Assembly (NCBI GenBank): GCA_903994525.1
Contig: CAJEXW010000014.1
Span: forward strand, 1-64,000
Direction of reading: 5' to 3'
DNA length: 64,000 bases
From: an uncultured Chlorobiaceae bacterium
GTDB lineage: Bacteria; Bacteroidota; Chlorobiia; Chlorobiales; Chlorobiaceae
Below, in pieces: positions 8,139 through 17,968 of the stretch (its first letter is position 1; every line of letters starts with the position of its first letter). The notes beneath the pieces were generated by a model. It ran no database searches, was not told where the DNA came from, and worked only from the letters and a program-made list of their open reading frames with translations. A program made the position numbers and the translations under genes.

Positions 8139-8612
8139 TCATGCGCTCTGTCCCTGCTTGAGTTTTTTCTCATTATGCTTTTCAAGAAGCAGGCGAATGA
8201 CGAATTGTGCCGCATTGACGAGGTAGCTCAAATAGGCAAGCAGAGCTGTCCATATCAGTGAAGCCTCATCAAGGCCCATAAAGAAGAGAAGAAAGTAGGA
8301 GAGATGCACCACCATGGCGATGGCGCTGCCAAAATCTTCCCAGAAAAATTCTGGCGCAAAGGCAAATTGGCCAAAGACCTCCTGCTCAAAAAATCCCCCC
8401 GTCACAAAAATAAGGACAAGCATGAGGGTTTTCAGTGTGACAAAAAAGGTGATCCAGGCAAAGTTGTCGATCCCGTTGTGGGACTGATAGAGCCAGGTGA
8501 CCGTCAGGCCGGCAAGAAACATGACAAACTGGATAGGGGCAAGGATTCCCTGCACTTTTGTCCAGACTGATGCGTTTCTGCGTTCAAGTTGTTCGGGTGT
8601 GTAACGAGGCAT
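8139..8612 (-). CDS. bchF: 3-vinyl bacteriochlorophyllide hydratase (BchF/BchV family)
   Basis: A 157-residue membrane protein that hydrates the C3 vinyl group to 1-hydroxyethyl. Recognised from RRNASVWTKVQGILAPIQF at the N-terminus, and from FVTGGFFEQEVFGQFAFAPEFFWED in the middle, which are conserved in BchF and BchV. About four hydrophobic segments are visible (roughly 20-45, 55-75, 95-115, 120-142). Green sulfur bacteria have two paralogues, BchF mainly for bacteriochlorophyll a and BchV for chlorosome pigments; linkage to bchC and bchX favours BchF. It is the first gene of the operon. Its promoter must lie in the roughly 100 bases shared with the end of the upstream binding-protein gene. 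Confidence 0.88.
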   Translation of the reverse strand: MPRYTPEQLERRNASVWTKVQGILAPIQFVMFLAGLTVTWLYQSHNGIDNFAWITFFVTLKTLMLVLIFVTGGFFEQEVFGQFAFAPEFFWEDFGSAIAMVVHLSYFLLFFMGLDEASLIWTALLAYLSYLVNAAQFVIRLLLEKHNEKKLKQGQSA

Positions 8613-8713
8613 AAAAGTAAATTCGCTGATGGAGGAGGATTTTCATGAATTGCTGTGTAAAAAGGTGGCTGAATATAGTAAAAACGATGCAGGCGGCAAA
8701 CCCTGCAATAGCC

Positions 8714-10408
8714 TCATTTGATACCCCAGTCGTAGACATTGTAGAGTGTCGAGATCATGTTGACATCTGCATTCTGGATTCGGTTGCTGAATCCCTCAAG
8801 TTCATCATAGTAGTACAGAAAGGTTCTTGGCTGTTCGTCATGCAGGATCTTCTGGTATCTCTTCCAGAGTGCCACCGAGCGTTCACGTGAAAATGGGCCA
8901 CTGAGTCCTGCTATAACAGTATCAAGCTCCTGATGCTGAAAGGCTGATGAATTAAAGGGGCGCTCGGTAAAATTTGAGCCCCAGATAATGAGCTGGAAGG
9001 GGAGTGTTTCCGCTGCCATCCCCGACAGTGCGGCATCGTAGCGGTACTCATTCTGGTTTTTATTGAACACAAGCCCCTCATCAAACTTCAGGCGGCACTC
9101 AATACCGATCTCACGAAGGTTCTGCTGAATTATTGTGGCCGCATAGTTGCGCCGTGGGTTGCCGACCGGAGCTGCCAGTTCAAAAGAGAATTTCTTGCCA
9201 CTCTTTTGCAGAATGCCGTCAGGGCCCGGCAGCCATCCAGCTTCACGCAGCAGCGCGGTTGCTTTTTTGGGGTCATAGTCATAAGGATCAAGTGAAGCAT
9301 CGGCAAGCTCCCTGTATGCAGGTGAAAGAGAGGTGTTGACGATGGTGGCATGATCTGGCCCCATAAAACCGTCAATTATTGACTGCCGGTCGATAGCGAG
9401 GGTCAGCGCACGTCGCACCACCCGGTCACCGAAAAGGCTATGCGGTTTTATCTGATGGTTGTTGCGGTATGATGCTCCATCAATATTAAGCCAGACAATA
9501 CTGTCGAAATAGCGGTTTTTGACCGGTTTGATCACCAAAGAAGGGGAGCTTCTCGCAAGTTCTTTGAGATCCTTGGGATTGATGCCGCCCGCTGAGAGCA
9601 TGGCATCTATCTGGCCTGATTTCAGCATGGCAAGCCGGGTGGTATACTCAGGAATCACCAGAAATGTCAGGTTATGAATAATGGCCGGGTGCGGCAGAGT
9701 TGAAGAGGGGTTTGATACCAGTTCGAGACTTTGCTGGCGGATCCACTTTTTAATTGTATAGGGACCTGCGCTGATAACTGGTATTTCACCTGCACGGGAA
9801 CGGATTTGATCAGGAGAAAATGCTTTGAAGATATGCATGGCAACCGGCATCAGATCATTGAAATGGTCAAGCACAATCTCAGCAGCCATTGGTTTGTTGA
9901 AATGAAGCACCAGTGTTGAGTCGTCAGGAGTTTCGACAGCTCGCTGAATATCAGCAGTTCCATCCGAAAGCAGCAGCAGATCATTGAGATAGTGCTGGCG
10001 AGTACTGGCTATCTTCGGGTTTTTGTACAAAGTGTATGAAAACTTGAAATCTTTTGAGGTTACCTTTTTCCCATCCTCCCAGAGAGCGTTGTTGCGCAAG
10101 TGGAAGGTCACCTTTTTCCCATCGTCAGCAAACGCCCAGCTTTTTGCAGCATTAGGCAGAAAGATGATCGCCCCTTTTTTTTCGTCATAAGTCGGTTTAA
10201 CCAGCGAAGGATAGAGCAATTTGCACACTTCGCGTGACATGGCAAACTGAATAAGCAGGGGATTGAGAGAGTCAAAATCCCCTGCAACTACCGTAACAAT
10301 ACTCTCCTTCCTTCTCTCTTCACTGTTTTGTTTGCAGGAAGAGATGCTGACAAGTGTTGCCAGGAGGGCGGTTGTCATGGCAAATCGATGAAGAAGAGTG
10401 CGTTTCAT
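8714..10408 (-). CDS. Oligopeptide/dipeptide-type ABC substrate-binding lipoprotein
   Basis: A 564-residue family 5 extracellular solute-binding protein (DppA/OppA/NikA type). I start it at MKRTLLHRF, because this gives a good lipoprotein signal ending in SISSC at about residue 25; an in-frame ATG 12 codons earlier is the alternative. Family features: SLNPLL near the start of the mature protein, ALWEDGKKVTSKDFKFSY (the W.DG..vt..D..fs motif), RRALTLAIDRQSI, and AGWLPGPDG. It would deliver peptides or another substrate to a permease, but no permease or ATPase gene is adjacent. A strong terminator lies about 130 bases upstream, isolating it from pstS. Confidence 0.85.
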   Translation of the reverse strand: MKRTLLHRFAMTTALLATLVSISSCKQNSEERRKESIVTVVAGDFDSLNPLLIQFAMSREVCKLLYPSLVKPTYDEKKGAIIFLPNAAKSWAFADDGKKVTFHLRNNALWEDGKKVTSKDFKFSYTLYKNPKIASTRQHYLNDLLLLSDGTADIQRAVETPDDSTLVLHFNKPMAAEIVLDHFNDLMPVAMHIFKAFSPDQIRSRAGEIPVISAGPYTIKKWIRQQSLELVSNPSSTLPHPAIIHNLTFLVIPEYTTRLAMLKSGQIDAMLSAGGINPKDLKELARSSPSLVIKPVKNRYFDSIVWLNIDGASYRNNHQIKPHSLFGDRVVRRALTLAIDRQSIIDGFMGPDHATIVNTSLSPAYRELADASLDPYDYDPKKATALLREAGWLPGPDGILQKSGKKFSFELAAPVGNPRRNYAATIIQQNLREIGIECRLKFDEGLVFNKNQNEYRYDAALSGMAAETLPFQLIIWGSNFTERPFNSSAFQHQELDTVIAGLSGPFSRERSVALWKRYQKILHDEQPRTFLYYYDELEGFSNRIQNADVNMISTLYNVYDWGIK

Positions 10409-10530
10409 TCTTTGGTGGTTTGTATTCAAAATGGTATCACACAAAGTTAGGGAAAACTATGGTTTAAAGTGGATAATCTTTTTGTTGATCTTTTGGCGTT
10501 GCGTGTCGTTTTCGTCCTATACATTAAAAA

Positions 10531-10560
10531 AGCCGTCCTGGGTCAAGACGGCTTTTTTTT
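10531..10560 (-). terminator. Strong bidirectional rho-independent terminator
   Basis: A 7-bp GC-rich stem (AGCCGTC / GACGGCT) with an A-run on one side and a T-run on the other. On the minus strand it follows the pstS stop by about 40 bases and should end that transcript. It would also work in the other direction. Confidence 0.85.
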
Positions 10561-10600
10561 ATACTTAGAGTTCTAAATAAATTAAATCAGCAATCAAAAA

Positions 10601-11419
10601 TCAGTAATTGTTAACAAATCCGGTTTCACTGATTATTCGTTTGCCCTCTGCTGTTTTTGGCAGGTCGATGAATTGTTTGATGGCTCCGGTTGGATTCCCG
10701 TTGGTATACATAAAGAGCGGGCGGTGAAGGGGATAGGTGCCGTTTTTGACTGTTTTTACATCAGCTTCAACACCATCTACCAGTACTGACTTGACTGAAT
10801 CATCAACAAAGCCCATACCGATATAGCTGATAGCTGAAGGTGTCGTTGCGATGCGGCTTTTGATTGAACCATTGCTTGCCTGGGTTTCAGCTCTTTTTGA
10901 AATCGGGTTATCTTTGCCCATAACCAGCTCTTTAAAGGAGTCTGCCGTGCCACTGTTCGATTCGCGCTGTATGACCACTATTGGTGAATTGGATCCACCA
11001 AGCTGGTTCCAGTTGGTGTATTTGCCCATATAAATACCACGAATCTGTGTCCTTGTGAGGGCATTGATACGGTTGCTTGGATGAACGACAATGGACAAGC
11101 CATCAAGACAGACAAGGTGTTCAACTGGTTTGACCCCTTTGCTGTTCGCAGCAGCCTCCTCTTTGTCTTTCATTGAACGGGACATTGTAGCGATATCACA
11201 GGTTTTGTTTATGAGGCTTTTTGCTCCATTACCAGAACCAGATTCACTCACCGTGACCTGCACACCTGTGGTTTTTGTATAGAAATTTGCCAAAGCCTTT
11301 GCTACGGGGCCAACAGTTGTTGAGCCATCAATAACAATCTTGCCTGCGGCTCCGGCTGTGCCTGAAGCTATGCTACTGAATATGGCAGCGCTAAAAAGTA
11401 TTTTTCTGAACAAGTTCAT
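10601..11419 (-). CDS. pstS: Periplasmic phosphate-binding protein
   Basis: A 272-residue PstS-type binding protein for high-affinity phosphate uptake. A signal peptide ends near residue 24 (GTAGAAG). Phosphate-binding loops are visible: DGSTTVGP (32-39), SGSGNGAKSLI (60-70, the Ser/Gly loop), DIATMSRSM, and RESNSGTADSFKE near 153-165. The end of the protein (SETGFVNNY) is family-typical. The PstCAB permease and ATPase are not in the window, so pstS is unlinked from them here. It sits in a block with a porin, metallophosphoesterase, ppk and phoU, all on the minus strand. Upstream of its start I see no clear phased TTAACA array. Confidence 0.92.
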   Translation of the reverse strand: MNLFRKILFSAAIFSSIASGTAGAAGKIVIDGSTTVGPVAKALANFYTKTTGVQVTVSESGSGNGAKSLINKTCDIATMSRSMKDKEEAAANSKGVKPVEHLVCLDGLSIVVHPSNRINALTRTQIRGIYMGKYTNWNQLGGSNSPIVVIQRESNSGTADSFKELVMGKDNPISKRAETQASNGSIKSRIATTPSAISYIGMGFVDDSVKSVLVDGVEADVKTVKNGTYPLHRPLFMYTNGNPTGAIKQFIDLPKTAEGKRIISETGFVNNY

Positions 11420-11569
11420 CTTGATTGAGTTAATTGTTTTAAACTATTTGAATATAATAAAAAGTCAGTTGTTCATCAACCGGTTCAGCAAGACCGCCCC
11501 GAATCAGCACAGACGGTCTTGCAAACCAGCCACACACAACCACACGAAAGAACAATACACATCTACTTG

Positions 11570-12745
11570 TTAGAATTTTACTACAGCATCGAGCTGTAGC
11601 TGAGTGAGCTTAGGCTCGCCTGCTGATTTGTCAATAGTATTGTAGTGAAAGTATCTGGCCCCTATAATCATATTTTGGACAAGATGATAGGTTGCCGCAA
11701 TTTCAAGACCCTCAACATTGACAATCGTGCCAACTTTTCTGTCAGAATCGGTAAAAAGGGGAAAAACTGAATCGTTTTCAATATGGTCGTATTTTGCATC
11801 AATTGCCCAATCTCCGACCCGTGAGGTTTCGCCAATGGTTACACCAGCGAGCCATGCGGTTCTGCGGTCATCATTGATATTGCTATAAGTCGACTTTGAT
11901 GCAGAATTGAATGCGTATTGGGTATAAGCTTTCCATGGGCGGGTTTCGTTTATTTGTCCACCGATCTTACCAAAAAATTCAACAATTTTGTAGCCTTTAT
12001 TTGGGTACAGGGCGGCAGCGGGAGCGGAAGGATAAGCACCATTTAAGCCCGTTCCAATTGCTGACTTGTCACCGGATGTGCTCAGTGTGTTTATACTGGA
12101 GTATCTGTTGTATCCAGCGCCAACAGTGTAAGAGAGATCATTTATCTCACCTTTGTAGCCACATTGCGCCAGATAAAGCACTGGGTCGGTGACTGTTGTT
12201 GATGACCAGGAGTTGAGAAGATAGTAGCCGGCGATGGCAAGAAGTCCATCCTTTTCTTTGCCGTCAGACTCTTTGCCATACTGCAATGTAATCCCTTCAA
12301 CGGTGAGGTCTGAATCGTATACCAGATTGTCTATCCTGATAATCGAATTGGTAATATCTCTTTTACCGGCAATGACGTTTAGCGCTCCATCCAGTCCGTA
12401 TGAGTTTGGGTGGTAATCAATAAACTCCTCATTGAGGTAGATGCTTTTTGGCTGAAAAAGGCTTCCGAAGTTCTGATTTCGGGATATCGTTTCATTCGGG
12501 GCATCATTACCGGTAGAAAACTGAACTCCAGCGGAGAGTTCATCGTTGATCCATGGATAGACACCAAGACGCACTCTGGTACGTGAACGATTCGAACCGA
12601 CAGCGGGGGTTATATCAGTCGTTTTATCGGTGCGCTGGTACTCCCAACGCTCTCGCACATCACCTTTCCAGTTCCAGTCAGCAGCCTCACTGTTACCGAA
12701 CCCGAGCGTAGCAGCGAGACCAACTATTAATACAACTTTTTTCAT
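11570..12745 (-). CDS. Outer-membrane porin (putative porin family)
   Basis: A 391-residue beta-barrel protein starting at MKKVVLIVG, with a signal peptide to about NSEA(A)D. An in-frame start 12 codons earlier exists but would spoil the signal. The rest alternates polar and hydrophobic residues, has many aromatic belts (WNWKGDVRERWEY, GARYFHYNT) and ends in LDAVVKF, with a C-terminal Phe as required for outer-membrane insertion. It resembles the Porin_5 family. Its place upstream of pstS and the phased TTAACA array about 90 bases ahead of it suggest that it admits phosphate or polyphosphate under phosphate limitation; the substrate is inferred. Confidence 0.8.
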   Translation of the reverse strand: MKKVVLIVGLAATLGFGNSEAADWNWKGDVRERWEYQRTDKTTDITPAVGSNRSRTRVRLGVYPWINDELSAGVQFSTGNDAPNETISRNQNFGSLFQPKSIYLNEEFIDYHPNSYGLDGALNVIAGKRDITNSIIRIDNLVYDSDLTVEGITLQYGKESDGKEKDGLLAIAGYYLLNSWSSTTVTDPVLYLAQCGYKGEINDLSYTVGAGYNRYSSINTLSTSGDKSAIGTGLNGAYPSAPAAALYPNKGYKIVEFFGKIGGQINETRPWKAYTQYAFNSASKSTYSNINDDRRTAWLAGVTIGETSRVGDWAIDAKYDHIENDSVFPLFTDSDRKVGTIVNVEGLEIAATYHLVQNMIIGARYFHYNTIDKSAGEPKLTQLQLDAVVKF

Positions 12746-12835
12746 GACAACTCTTTTGTTTGTTTGAGTGACCTCTTTCAATTTTCTGATATTCTTCGCA
12801 TACCTTTATGCACAAGCACAAGGTACCACTCCTTC

Positions 12836-12874
12836 TGTTGAGGAATTGTTAAGGATGCGCAACAATATTGTAAA
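12836..12874 (-). promoter_or_regulatory. Pho-box-like array, four hexamers at 11-bp phase
   Basis: On the plus strand TGTTGA (12836), TGTTAA (12847), CGCAAC (12858) and TGTAAA (12869) start exactly 11 bases apart. On the porin's own strand this reads as TTTACA, GTTGCG, TTAACA, TCAACA. The array lies about 91 bases upstream of the porin start. The layout resembles PhoP/PhoB tandem sites (TTAACA-type hexamers with 5-base spacers). Confidence 0.5.
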
Positions 12875-12889
12875 TAAGTGTGTTGTCAT

Positions 12890-14008
12890 TCAAGCCAGAA
12901 GATGTATTCTTGAAAAAACATAATCCAGAGAATCTTCATTCAGCACAATTCTTGAAAACCCGGTTGAGGGCAGCTCCGAAGGCTGGTTGTCGCGATCACT
13001 GGTGAATTTAGGGTTTTGCTTATCGGTATACCAGCCGACAAGCCGTATCGAGTTGCCCTCAATTTCAAGTGTAGTAATACCGCGTTTTCCAATAGTGCAT
13101 CCCGAGTTGAAAAGACTTGGTATCGTGAGATTATGGTAAAGGCCGCTGCGAAGCCCAATCTTTTTTCCTTGCCTGTAACAGGCTTCAAGCTCAATCTTCA
13201 TCTTTTCCATCGTCTCTTTTATAGCTACCCGATTTTCCCCTTCAGCCGTCGGATACATTCTGCAGAGATCTTCGATTTTATAGTTCAGAAAATCAACTTT
13301 TGAGAGAGATTCAAAAAGAGGACGATGGGTATGACCAATGATGGAGACAATTTTTGAGCGGTTTGAAAACTCATAAATGGCTTTTTCGACAGCAAATCGC
13401 CGACGGCTGCTGTGGGCTACCGAAAAGTTTTGGATCCCGGAAGGTTTTGCAATATAGCGAAGGAAAAAAATTGCGGCCTTGCTGACAAGAGGGAATGTCT
13501 CCCATAGGAATACTGATGCCTGGTGGCCGTGAAACAGCAAGAGAGTCTCATCTCCATATCTGAATTTCACTGATTCAACCAGCGAGGAAGCAAGCTGGTA
13601 ATTTTTCTCTTCACGCAACGAAGCGTCATGGTTCCCAAAAGTTTTCCATAAAAAGCCATTCTGCTCAAACTTTCGAAACAGCTCATAAAAATCACCCCAG
13701 CGAGACTCAATGCTTGCCAATGGGAATTTTAGGAGTTCCTCGATATCTCCATTAAGTACAAGGCTATATTTTTTAGGTCGATAATAGCGTTCGAGCATGT
13801 TTTTAACCAGATCGGCATTTACCCGGAACTCGTCAAGCCGTCCACCATTACCCATATGCAGATCGCTGAGTATAACAATCTTGGAAGAGCGATTGAGCGT
13901 AACCGGAGCTGCCGTCTCAAGCAGTTGCTCAAGACGGGGGTGTTTTCGCTGATGCAGCCACATCATATTATTACCAAAACAGAAAGCGCTCTTTGAAAGG
14001 GCATGCAT
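12890..14008 (-). CDS. Calcineurin-like metallophosphoesterase
   Basis: A 372-residue phosphoesterase with the full metal-binding motif set: SDLHMGNGGRLDEF (D-x-H near 48-50), NGDIEEL (GD near 86-87), GNHDASLR (GNH[DE] near 124-127), and late histidines LFHGH and GHTHRP (GHTH near 231-234). No signal peptide, so cytoplasmic or membrane-associated. It is similar in layout to UDP-2,3-diacylglucosamine-type and related hydrolases of the family, but the long C-terminal part (about 240-372) is not LpxH-like. Location between a porin and ppk (18-base gap to ppk) suggests a role in phosphate or polyphosphate turnover; that is inference. The substrate cannot be read from the sequence. Confidence 0.8.
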   Translation of the reverse strand: MHALSKSAFCFGNNMMWLHQRKHPRLEQLLETAAPVTLNRSSKIVILSDLHMGNGGRLDEFRVNADLVKNMLERYYRPKKYSLVLNGDIEELLKFPLASIESRWGDFYELFRKFEQNGFLWKTFGNHDASLREEKNYQLASSLVESVKFRYGDETLLLFHGHQASVFLWETFPLVSKAAIFFLRYIAKPSGIQNFSVAHSSRRRFAVEKAIYEFSNRSKIVSIIGHTHRPLFESLSKVDFLNYKIEDLCRMYPTAEGENRVAIKETMEKMKIELEACYRQGKKIGLRSGLYHNLTIPSLFNSGCTIGKRGITTLEIEGNSIRLVGWYTDKQNPKFTSDRDNQPSELPSTGFSRIVLNEDSLDYVFSRIHLLA

Positions 14009-14026
14009 AGAGTTTTTATTAAAATG

Positions 14027-16153
14027 TTAAACTGGGCAGAACGTCACCTTTTTGGGAGCAGGTCGGCTCATAAAAAGCGTTTGACTGTTTATTTTGGGAA
14101 GGCTATTATCAATCAAGGAGTATATCCCGTCACTATTCATCAACCAGGCCTTGACATTGTCGCTCAGAATCAGCTCAAAATCGGATGTAACCCTTTTGAG
14201 AAGTGCTTTGTCAAAGATGGGAAAGAGCGTCTCAACACGATCGTCCAGATTTCTTGGCATGATATCAGCGCTGCCCAGAAAGAGCTCCTCTTTACCTCCG
14301 TTATGAAAATAGTATGCCCGGCTATGCTCCAGAAAACGACCGATAACGCTGATAACTCTGATATTTTCACTTACACCGGTAATGCCAGGCTTCAGGCAGC
14401 AAATGCCACGGACGATAAGGTCGATCTTTACCCCTTCACAAGAGGCATTGTAAAGTGCCTGGATTGTTTTTGCGTCCACCAGCGAGTTCATCTTCATGAT
14501 GATCCTGCCCTTGTTTTCCTTCTGTTGCCACTCAATTTCACGCTCAATCATCTCAATAATTCTTGTGCGGGTGTTGATCGGTGAGACAAGGAGCTTTCTG
14601 TAGGTGGTTTGTTTTGAATAGCCAGTAAGAGCGTTGAACAGTTCAGCCACATCATTTGCAAGCTGTTCGTTGGTTGTAAAAAGACTGTAATCGGTGTAAA
14701 GTTTTCCTGTGGACGGGTTGTAGTTTCCTGTCCCAAGGTGGAGGTATCGTTTCAGCATCTTTTTTTCCCTGCGTACGATCAGGGTAAGCTTCGCATGGGT
14801 TTTGAGTCCGGGCAATCCATACGCGACATGTGCCCCTACATCCTCCAGCGCCCTTGCCCAAACGATGTTGTTTCCTTCGTCAAACCTCGCCTTGAGTTCT
14901 ACCAAAACGGCTACCTGTTTGCCCATTTCGGCAGCCCTCATCAAGGCCCTGACAATCGGCGAGTTATCACCAACTCTGTAGAGAGTCTGCTTTATTGAGA
15001 GGACATCAGGGTCATGTGCTGCCTGATTGATAAAATCAACGACAGGCTGAAACGAATCGTAAGGGTGATAGAGGAGTTGGTCTTTAGCTCTTATTGCACT
15101 GAAAATATCCGCTCCAAAATCCTCTTCTATATGATTCGAGGGTGAAAATGTTCCATACTTCAGTTCAGGCCGATCAATTTTGAGAAGATCAAGCAAGGAG
15201 CTGAAACCAAGAGCCCCATCTATCTCATAGAGGTTTCGCGGAGCAACCTCAAGATTATTCATAAGCAGCTCTCTCACGTAACGAGGCATTGCCGGGGTGA
15301 TGTCAAGCCTGACCACCTTACCATAGCGACGCGACCTTATTCCCTGCTCAATTGTTTTCAGGAGATCACCAGCTTCATCCTCTTCAATTTCGATATCAGC
15401 ATTTCGAATCAGGCGGAAGAGATGTGACTGCACAATCCGCATTTTCGGAAACAGGTGTGCCAGATTGTTCTCAATCAGATCTTCTATCCAGATAAATTGT
15501 ATAATGCCGTCATGATTTTGAAAACCCTTGATGGTGTCAAGTCGGAGCAGTCGAGGAAGGATGCCTGGAACCTTGACGCGGGCAAACTTCATCGTTTTGC
15601 TCTCCTCATCTTCCAGTTCAATGGCAAGATTCAGTGAGAGGTTTGACATAAACGGAAAAGGGTGGCCAGTATCGAAGGCCAGAGGAGTCAGCACCGGATA
15701 GATCTCTTTACGGAAATAGACACTCAATGCACGGCGCTGTGTAGCGGAGAGTTCAGAAACCCGGAGAAACTTTACGCCAGCATTCTGCAAGGCTGGTACA
15801 AGATCATGATAAAAACATCTGTTTCGTATCTGAAGTTGCTGTTGAACCATCTCCCTGATTTTTTCGAGCTGCTCAGAAGGCGTATAGCCATCAATTGTTT
15901 TTTCCTGAATTCCCGCTTCATGCTGCCCCTCAATACCAGCAACACGGATCATGAAATATTCATCAAGGTTTGAGCTGAAAATTGAGATGAATTTTACCCG
16001 TTCCAGTAAAGGATGTGCCTCAGGATTGAGCGCCTCCTCAAGGACCCGCTGATTAAAGTAGATCCAGCTCAGCTCTCTGTTGATGTACAGGGAGGTGTCA
16101 GTAAACGCAGGGGAGAAGTTCCCCTTCATCTGCCTTTCAGCTTCTATCGTCAT
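14027..16153 (-). CDS. ppk1: Polyphosphate kinase 1
   Basis: Ppk1 makes polyphosphate reversibly from ATP. The 708-residue chain has the normal four-domain length and motifs: [19 protein letters not shown] near the N-terminus, [15 protein letters not shown] and [12 protein letters not shown] (domain C1), GLKTHAKL with the autophosphorylated histidine near residue 443, and [11 protein letters not shown] (domain C2) with a second conserved His in [18 protein letters not shown] sequence near 600. It follows phoU with a 98-base gap and precedes the metallophosphoesterase by 18 bases on the same strand, a typical phosphate-regulon neighbourhood. Full length and probably active. Confidence 0.95.
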   Translation of the reverse strand: MTIEAERQMKGNFSPAFTDTSLYINRELSWIYFNQRVLEEALNPEAHPLLERVKFISIFSSNLDEYFMIRVAGIEGQHEAGIQEKTIDGYTPSEQLEKIREMVQQQLQIRNRCFYHDLVPALQNAGVKFLRVSELSATQRRALSVYFRKEIYPVLTPLAFDTGHPFPFMSNLSLNLAIELEDEESKTMKFARVKVPGILPRLLRLDTIKGFQNHDGIIQFIWIEDLIENNLAHLFPKMRIVQSHLFRLIRNADIEIEEDEAGDLLKTIEQGIRSRRYGKVVRLDITPAMPRYVRELLMNNLEVAPRNLYEIDGALGFSSLLDLLKIDRPELKYGTFSPSNHIEEDFGADIFSAIRAKDQLLYHPYDSFQPVVDFINQAAHDPDVLSIKQTLYRVGDNSPIVRALMRAAEMGKQVAVLVELKARFDEGNNIVWARALEDVGAHVAYGLPGLKTHAKLTLIVRREKKMLKRYLHLGTGNYNPSTGKLYTDYSLFTTNEQLANDVAELFNALTGYSKQTTYRKLLVSPINTRTRIIEMIEREIEWQQKENKGRIIMKMNSLVDAKTIQALYNASCEGVKIDLIVRGICCLKPGITGVSENIRVISVIGRFLEHSRAYYFHNGGKEELFLGSADIMPRNLDDRVETLFPIFDKALLKRVTSDFELILSDNVKAWLMNSDGIYSLIDNSLPKINSQTLFMSRPAPKKVTFCPV

Positions 16154-16251
16154 AAATAACCATCCTCAATAATATCAGTTTCTTCATTTTTTATAAATCC
16201 AGCAACAATCTGGCAGCAACAGGGTTTGCCAAGGAGGCTTGTTGATACCAC

Positions 16252-16953
16252 TCAATCCCGCGCTGAGGTTACGAGATGCTCATGAGACCACTCAGTGTGC
16301 CGTATAATTTGGCCTGTCACAAGAAAAACTACTTCATTGGCAATTCTGGTTGCATGATCTGCCATACGTTCGATATACCGTGATATGCTCAGGGCAGCTA
16401 TGAGCTGGTCAACATCCGAGTGAGGATGTTTCATCAGCGAGGCGACCCTCATAAAGACTTTACGGTGAATAGAATCAATTATTTCATCCATTTCACTGAC
16501 ATGTCCGGCAAGAATGCTGTCTTTGGTGACAAATGCCTCAATTGATTTATTTACCATCTCACCCGCGTGCAGTGCTATGTTCTCAAATTCAAATGATTCA
16601 AGCAGTTCGGGAGTGATTTCTGGCATGCGGTCAATAATCTGGAGAGTCAAAGCTCCAATGTGTTTCAAATCATCATTAATTTTGATAATGGTCACAATTG
16701 CCCGTAAATCTTTTGCAACAGGCTGGTGTGTTGCGAGAAATGCCAGACAACGCTCCTCCAGGTTGATCTCTAGCGCATCAATAGCATTATCAATCTTTCG
16801 GATGTTGCAAGTTTGCTGTTCGTCATGATATTTAACTGCATGAAGTGCATCAAGAAAGTTCCGCACCACGTTATCGGAGAGTTCCACAAGAATCAGGGAA
16901 AGCTCTTTTATAAGCAAGTGCACTGGTCGATCTGACATAAAATGGCTGGACAT
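16252..16953 (-). CDS. phoU: Phosphate signalling protein PhoU
   Basis: A 233-residue all-helical protein made of two repeated three-helix bundles. The metal-binding signature of PhoU is visible as EINLEERCLAFLATHQPVAKDLR (first half) and EMDEIIDSIHRKVF followed by SRYIERMADHATRIANEVVFL (second half; the ERxxDHA motif). PhoU restrains the phosphate response by acting between the Pst transporter and the sensor kinase. Here it lies upstream of ppk1 rather than next to pstSCAB. A TGTTAC/TGAAAC pair at 11-bp phase lies about 150 bases ahead of the start. Confidence 0.93.
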   Translation of the reverse strand: MSSHFMSDRPVHLLIKELSLILVELSDNVVRNFLDALHAVKYHDEQQTCNIRKIDNAIDALEINLEERCLAFLATHQPVAKDLRAIVTIIKINDDLKHIGALTLQIIDRMPEITPELLESFEFENIALHAGEMVNKSIEAFVTKDSILAGHVSEMDEIIDSIHRKVFMRVASLMKHPHSDVDQLIAALSISRYIERMADHATRIANEVVFLVTGQIIRHTEWSHEHLVTSARD

Positions 16954-17101
16954 TAATTATTATAGAGAAGCTCGCAATACTCTTGATTCTGTAGTTATCA
17001 AGATTTACAACGATTGGATGAGCAATATCATTTACTATTCAGAGAAAAAAGTATGTTTTTCTGAATCTAAAGGCTTCTCAATCAGGAAGCAATGGTGTTT
17101 C

Positions 17102-17118
17102 TGTTACAAGTGTGAAAC
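17102..17118 (-). promoter_or_regulatory. Pho-box-like hexamer pair upstream of phoU
   Basis: TGTTAC (17102) and TGAAAC (17113) on the plus strand start 11 bases apart and read as GTTTCA and GTAACA on the phoU strand. A 7-bp inverted repeat GTTACAA/TTGTAAC (17103-17127) overlaps it, so a dyad-binding regulator is the alternative. Confidence 0.35.
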
Positions 17119-17210
17119 ATTTGTAACCAATTTGCCATCGTATCGAGCCCGTTGATGCCGACAGTAGAAAAATTATATTTGTGAGGTTTTATTGTTTGTA
17201 TTTTATTGAT

Positions 17211-17227
17211 TTAACGGTTTTGTAACA
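17211..17227 (+). promoter_or_regulatory. Pho-box-like hexamer pair upstream of arginine decarboxylase 1
   Basis: TTAACG (17211) and GTAACA (17222) start 11 bases apart on the plus strand, in the orientation of the downstream gene, about 105 bases before its start. The rest of the 378-base gap 16954-17332 is AT-rich and shows no gene. Confidence 0.4.
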
Positions 17228-17332
17228 ATTTCTTTGGAGTTGCTTTTCTATCTTTTTTCCAAAATAGGTGATTTGATTTTTTTGAATTGGCCTTTAGTTA
17301 AATCTGAACACACTTAATCCGGAGATAAACCC

Positions 17333-17878
17333 TTGTCTTTTGTTCCATCAAAAGTTTTTTTCACTAAAGGTGTGGGAAGACACAAAGAGTATCTCTCCTC
17401 ATTTGAGCTAGCACTGAGAGATGCAAGAATTGAGAAGTGTAACCTGGTGACAGTATCCAGTATTTTTCCGCCACACTGTAAACGTATCAGTGTTGAAGAG
17501 GGGCTTACGCTGCTCTCGCCGGGTCAGATTACCTTTGCTGTTATGGCTCGTAACTCAACCAATGAGTACAATCGTCTTATTGCTGCTTCGGTTGGTGTTG
17601 CTATTCCTGCCGATGAAACCCAGTATGGTTATCTTTCTGAACACCATCCTTATGGTGAGTCAGAAGAACAGTCTGGTGAATATGCTGAAGACCTTGCAGC
17701 AACGATGCTTGCAACGACTCTTGGCATCGAGTTTGACCCAAACAAAGACTGGGATGAACGGGAGGGGATATACAAAATGAGCCACAAAATTATTAATTCT
17801 TACAACATTACTGCAACAGCTGAGGGCGAAAACGGTCTCTGGACAACGGTTATTTCGTGCGCAGTACTCCTGCCGTAA
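17333..17878 (+). CDS. pdaD: Pyruvoyl-dependent arginine decarboxylase, copy 1
   Basis: PdaD decarboxylates arginine to agmatine, a route to polyamines. The 181-residue proenzyme cleaves itself between two serines to form the pyruvoyl group; the site is VTVSSIFPP with Ser42-Ser43. Other family marks are [13 protein letters not shown] at the N-terminus, [13 protein letters not shown], and [18 protein letters not shown] at the C-terminus. The start is TTG with GGAG 9 bases upstream. A second copy at 53.6-54.1 kb on the other strand differs at only 16 of 181 positions by my count. The phased TTAACG/GTAACA pair upstream suggests that this copy is phosphate-regulated; the second lacks it. Confidence 0.93.
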   Translation: MSFVPSKVFFTKGVGRHKEYLSSFELALRDARIEKCNLVTVSSIFPPHCKRISVEEGLTLLSPGQITFAVMARNSTNEYNRLIAASVGVAIPADETQYGYLSEHHPYGESEEQSGEYAEDLAATMLATTLGIEFDPNKDWDEREGIYKMSHKIINSYNITATAEGENGLWTTVISCAVLLP

Positions 17879-17968
17879 TGAGTGTTGTCATCTTTTTATG
17901 AACGGCACAGCACAGCGTTGCTTTTACCCTATTTTATTAACTATTATGGCCTGAAGGAGATTATCACC

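Noticed and set aside
11511..11545. Inverted repeat GCAAGACCG/CGGTCTTGC between the porin and pstS
   Set aside because: No T-run follows on either strand, so I did not list it as a terminator; it may still be an mRNA-processing hairpin.
13016..13303. A 95-codon plus-strand frame inside the metallophosphoesterase gene
   Set aside because: Antisense shadow; no independent support.
16154..16251. A Pho-box-like array upstream of ppk1
   Set aside because: No hexamer pair at 11-bp phase was found there; ppk1 probably shares the phoU transcript.
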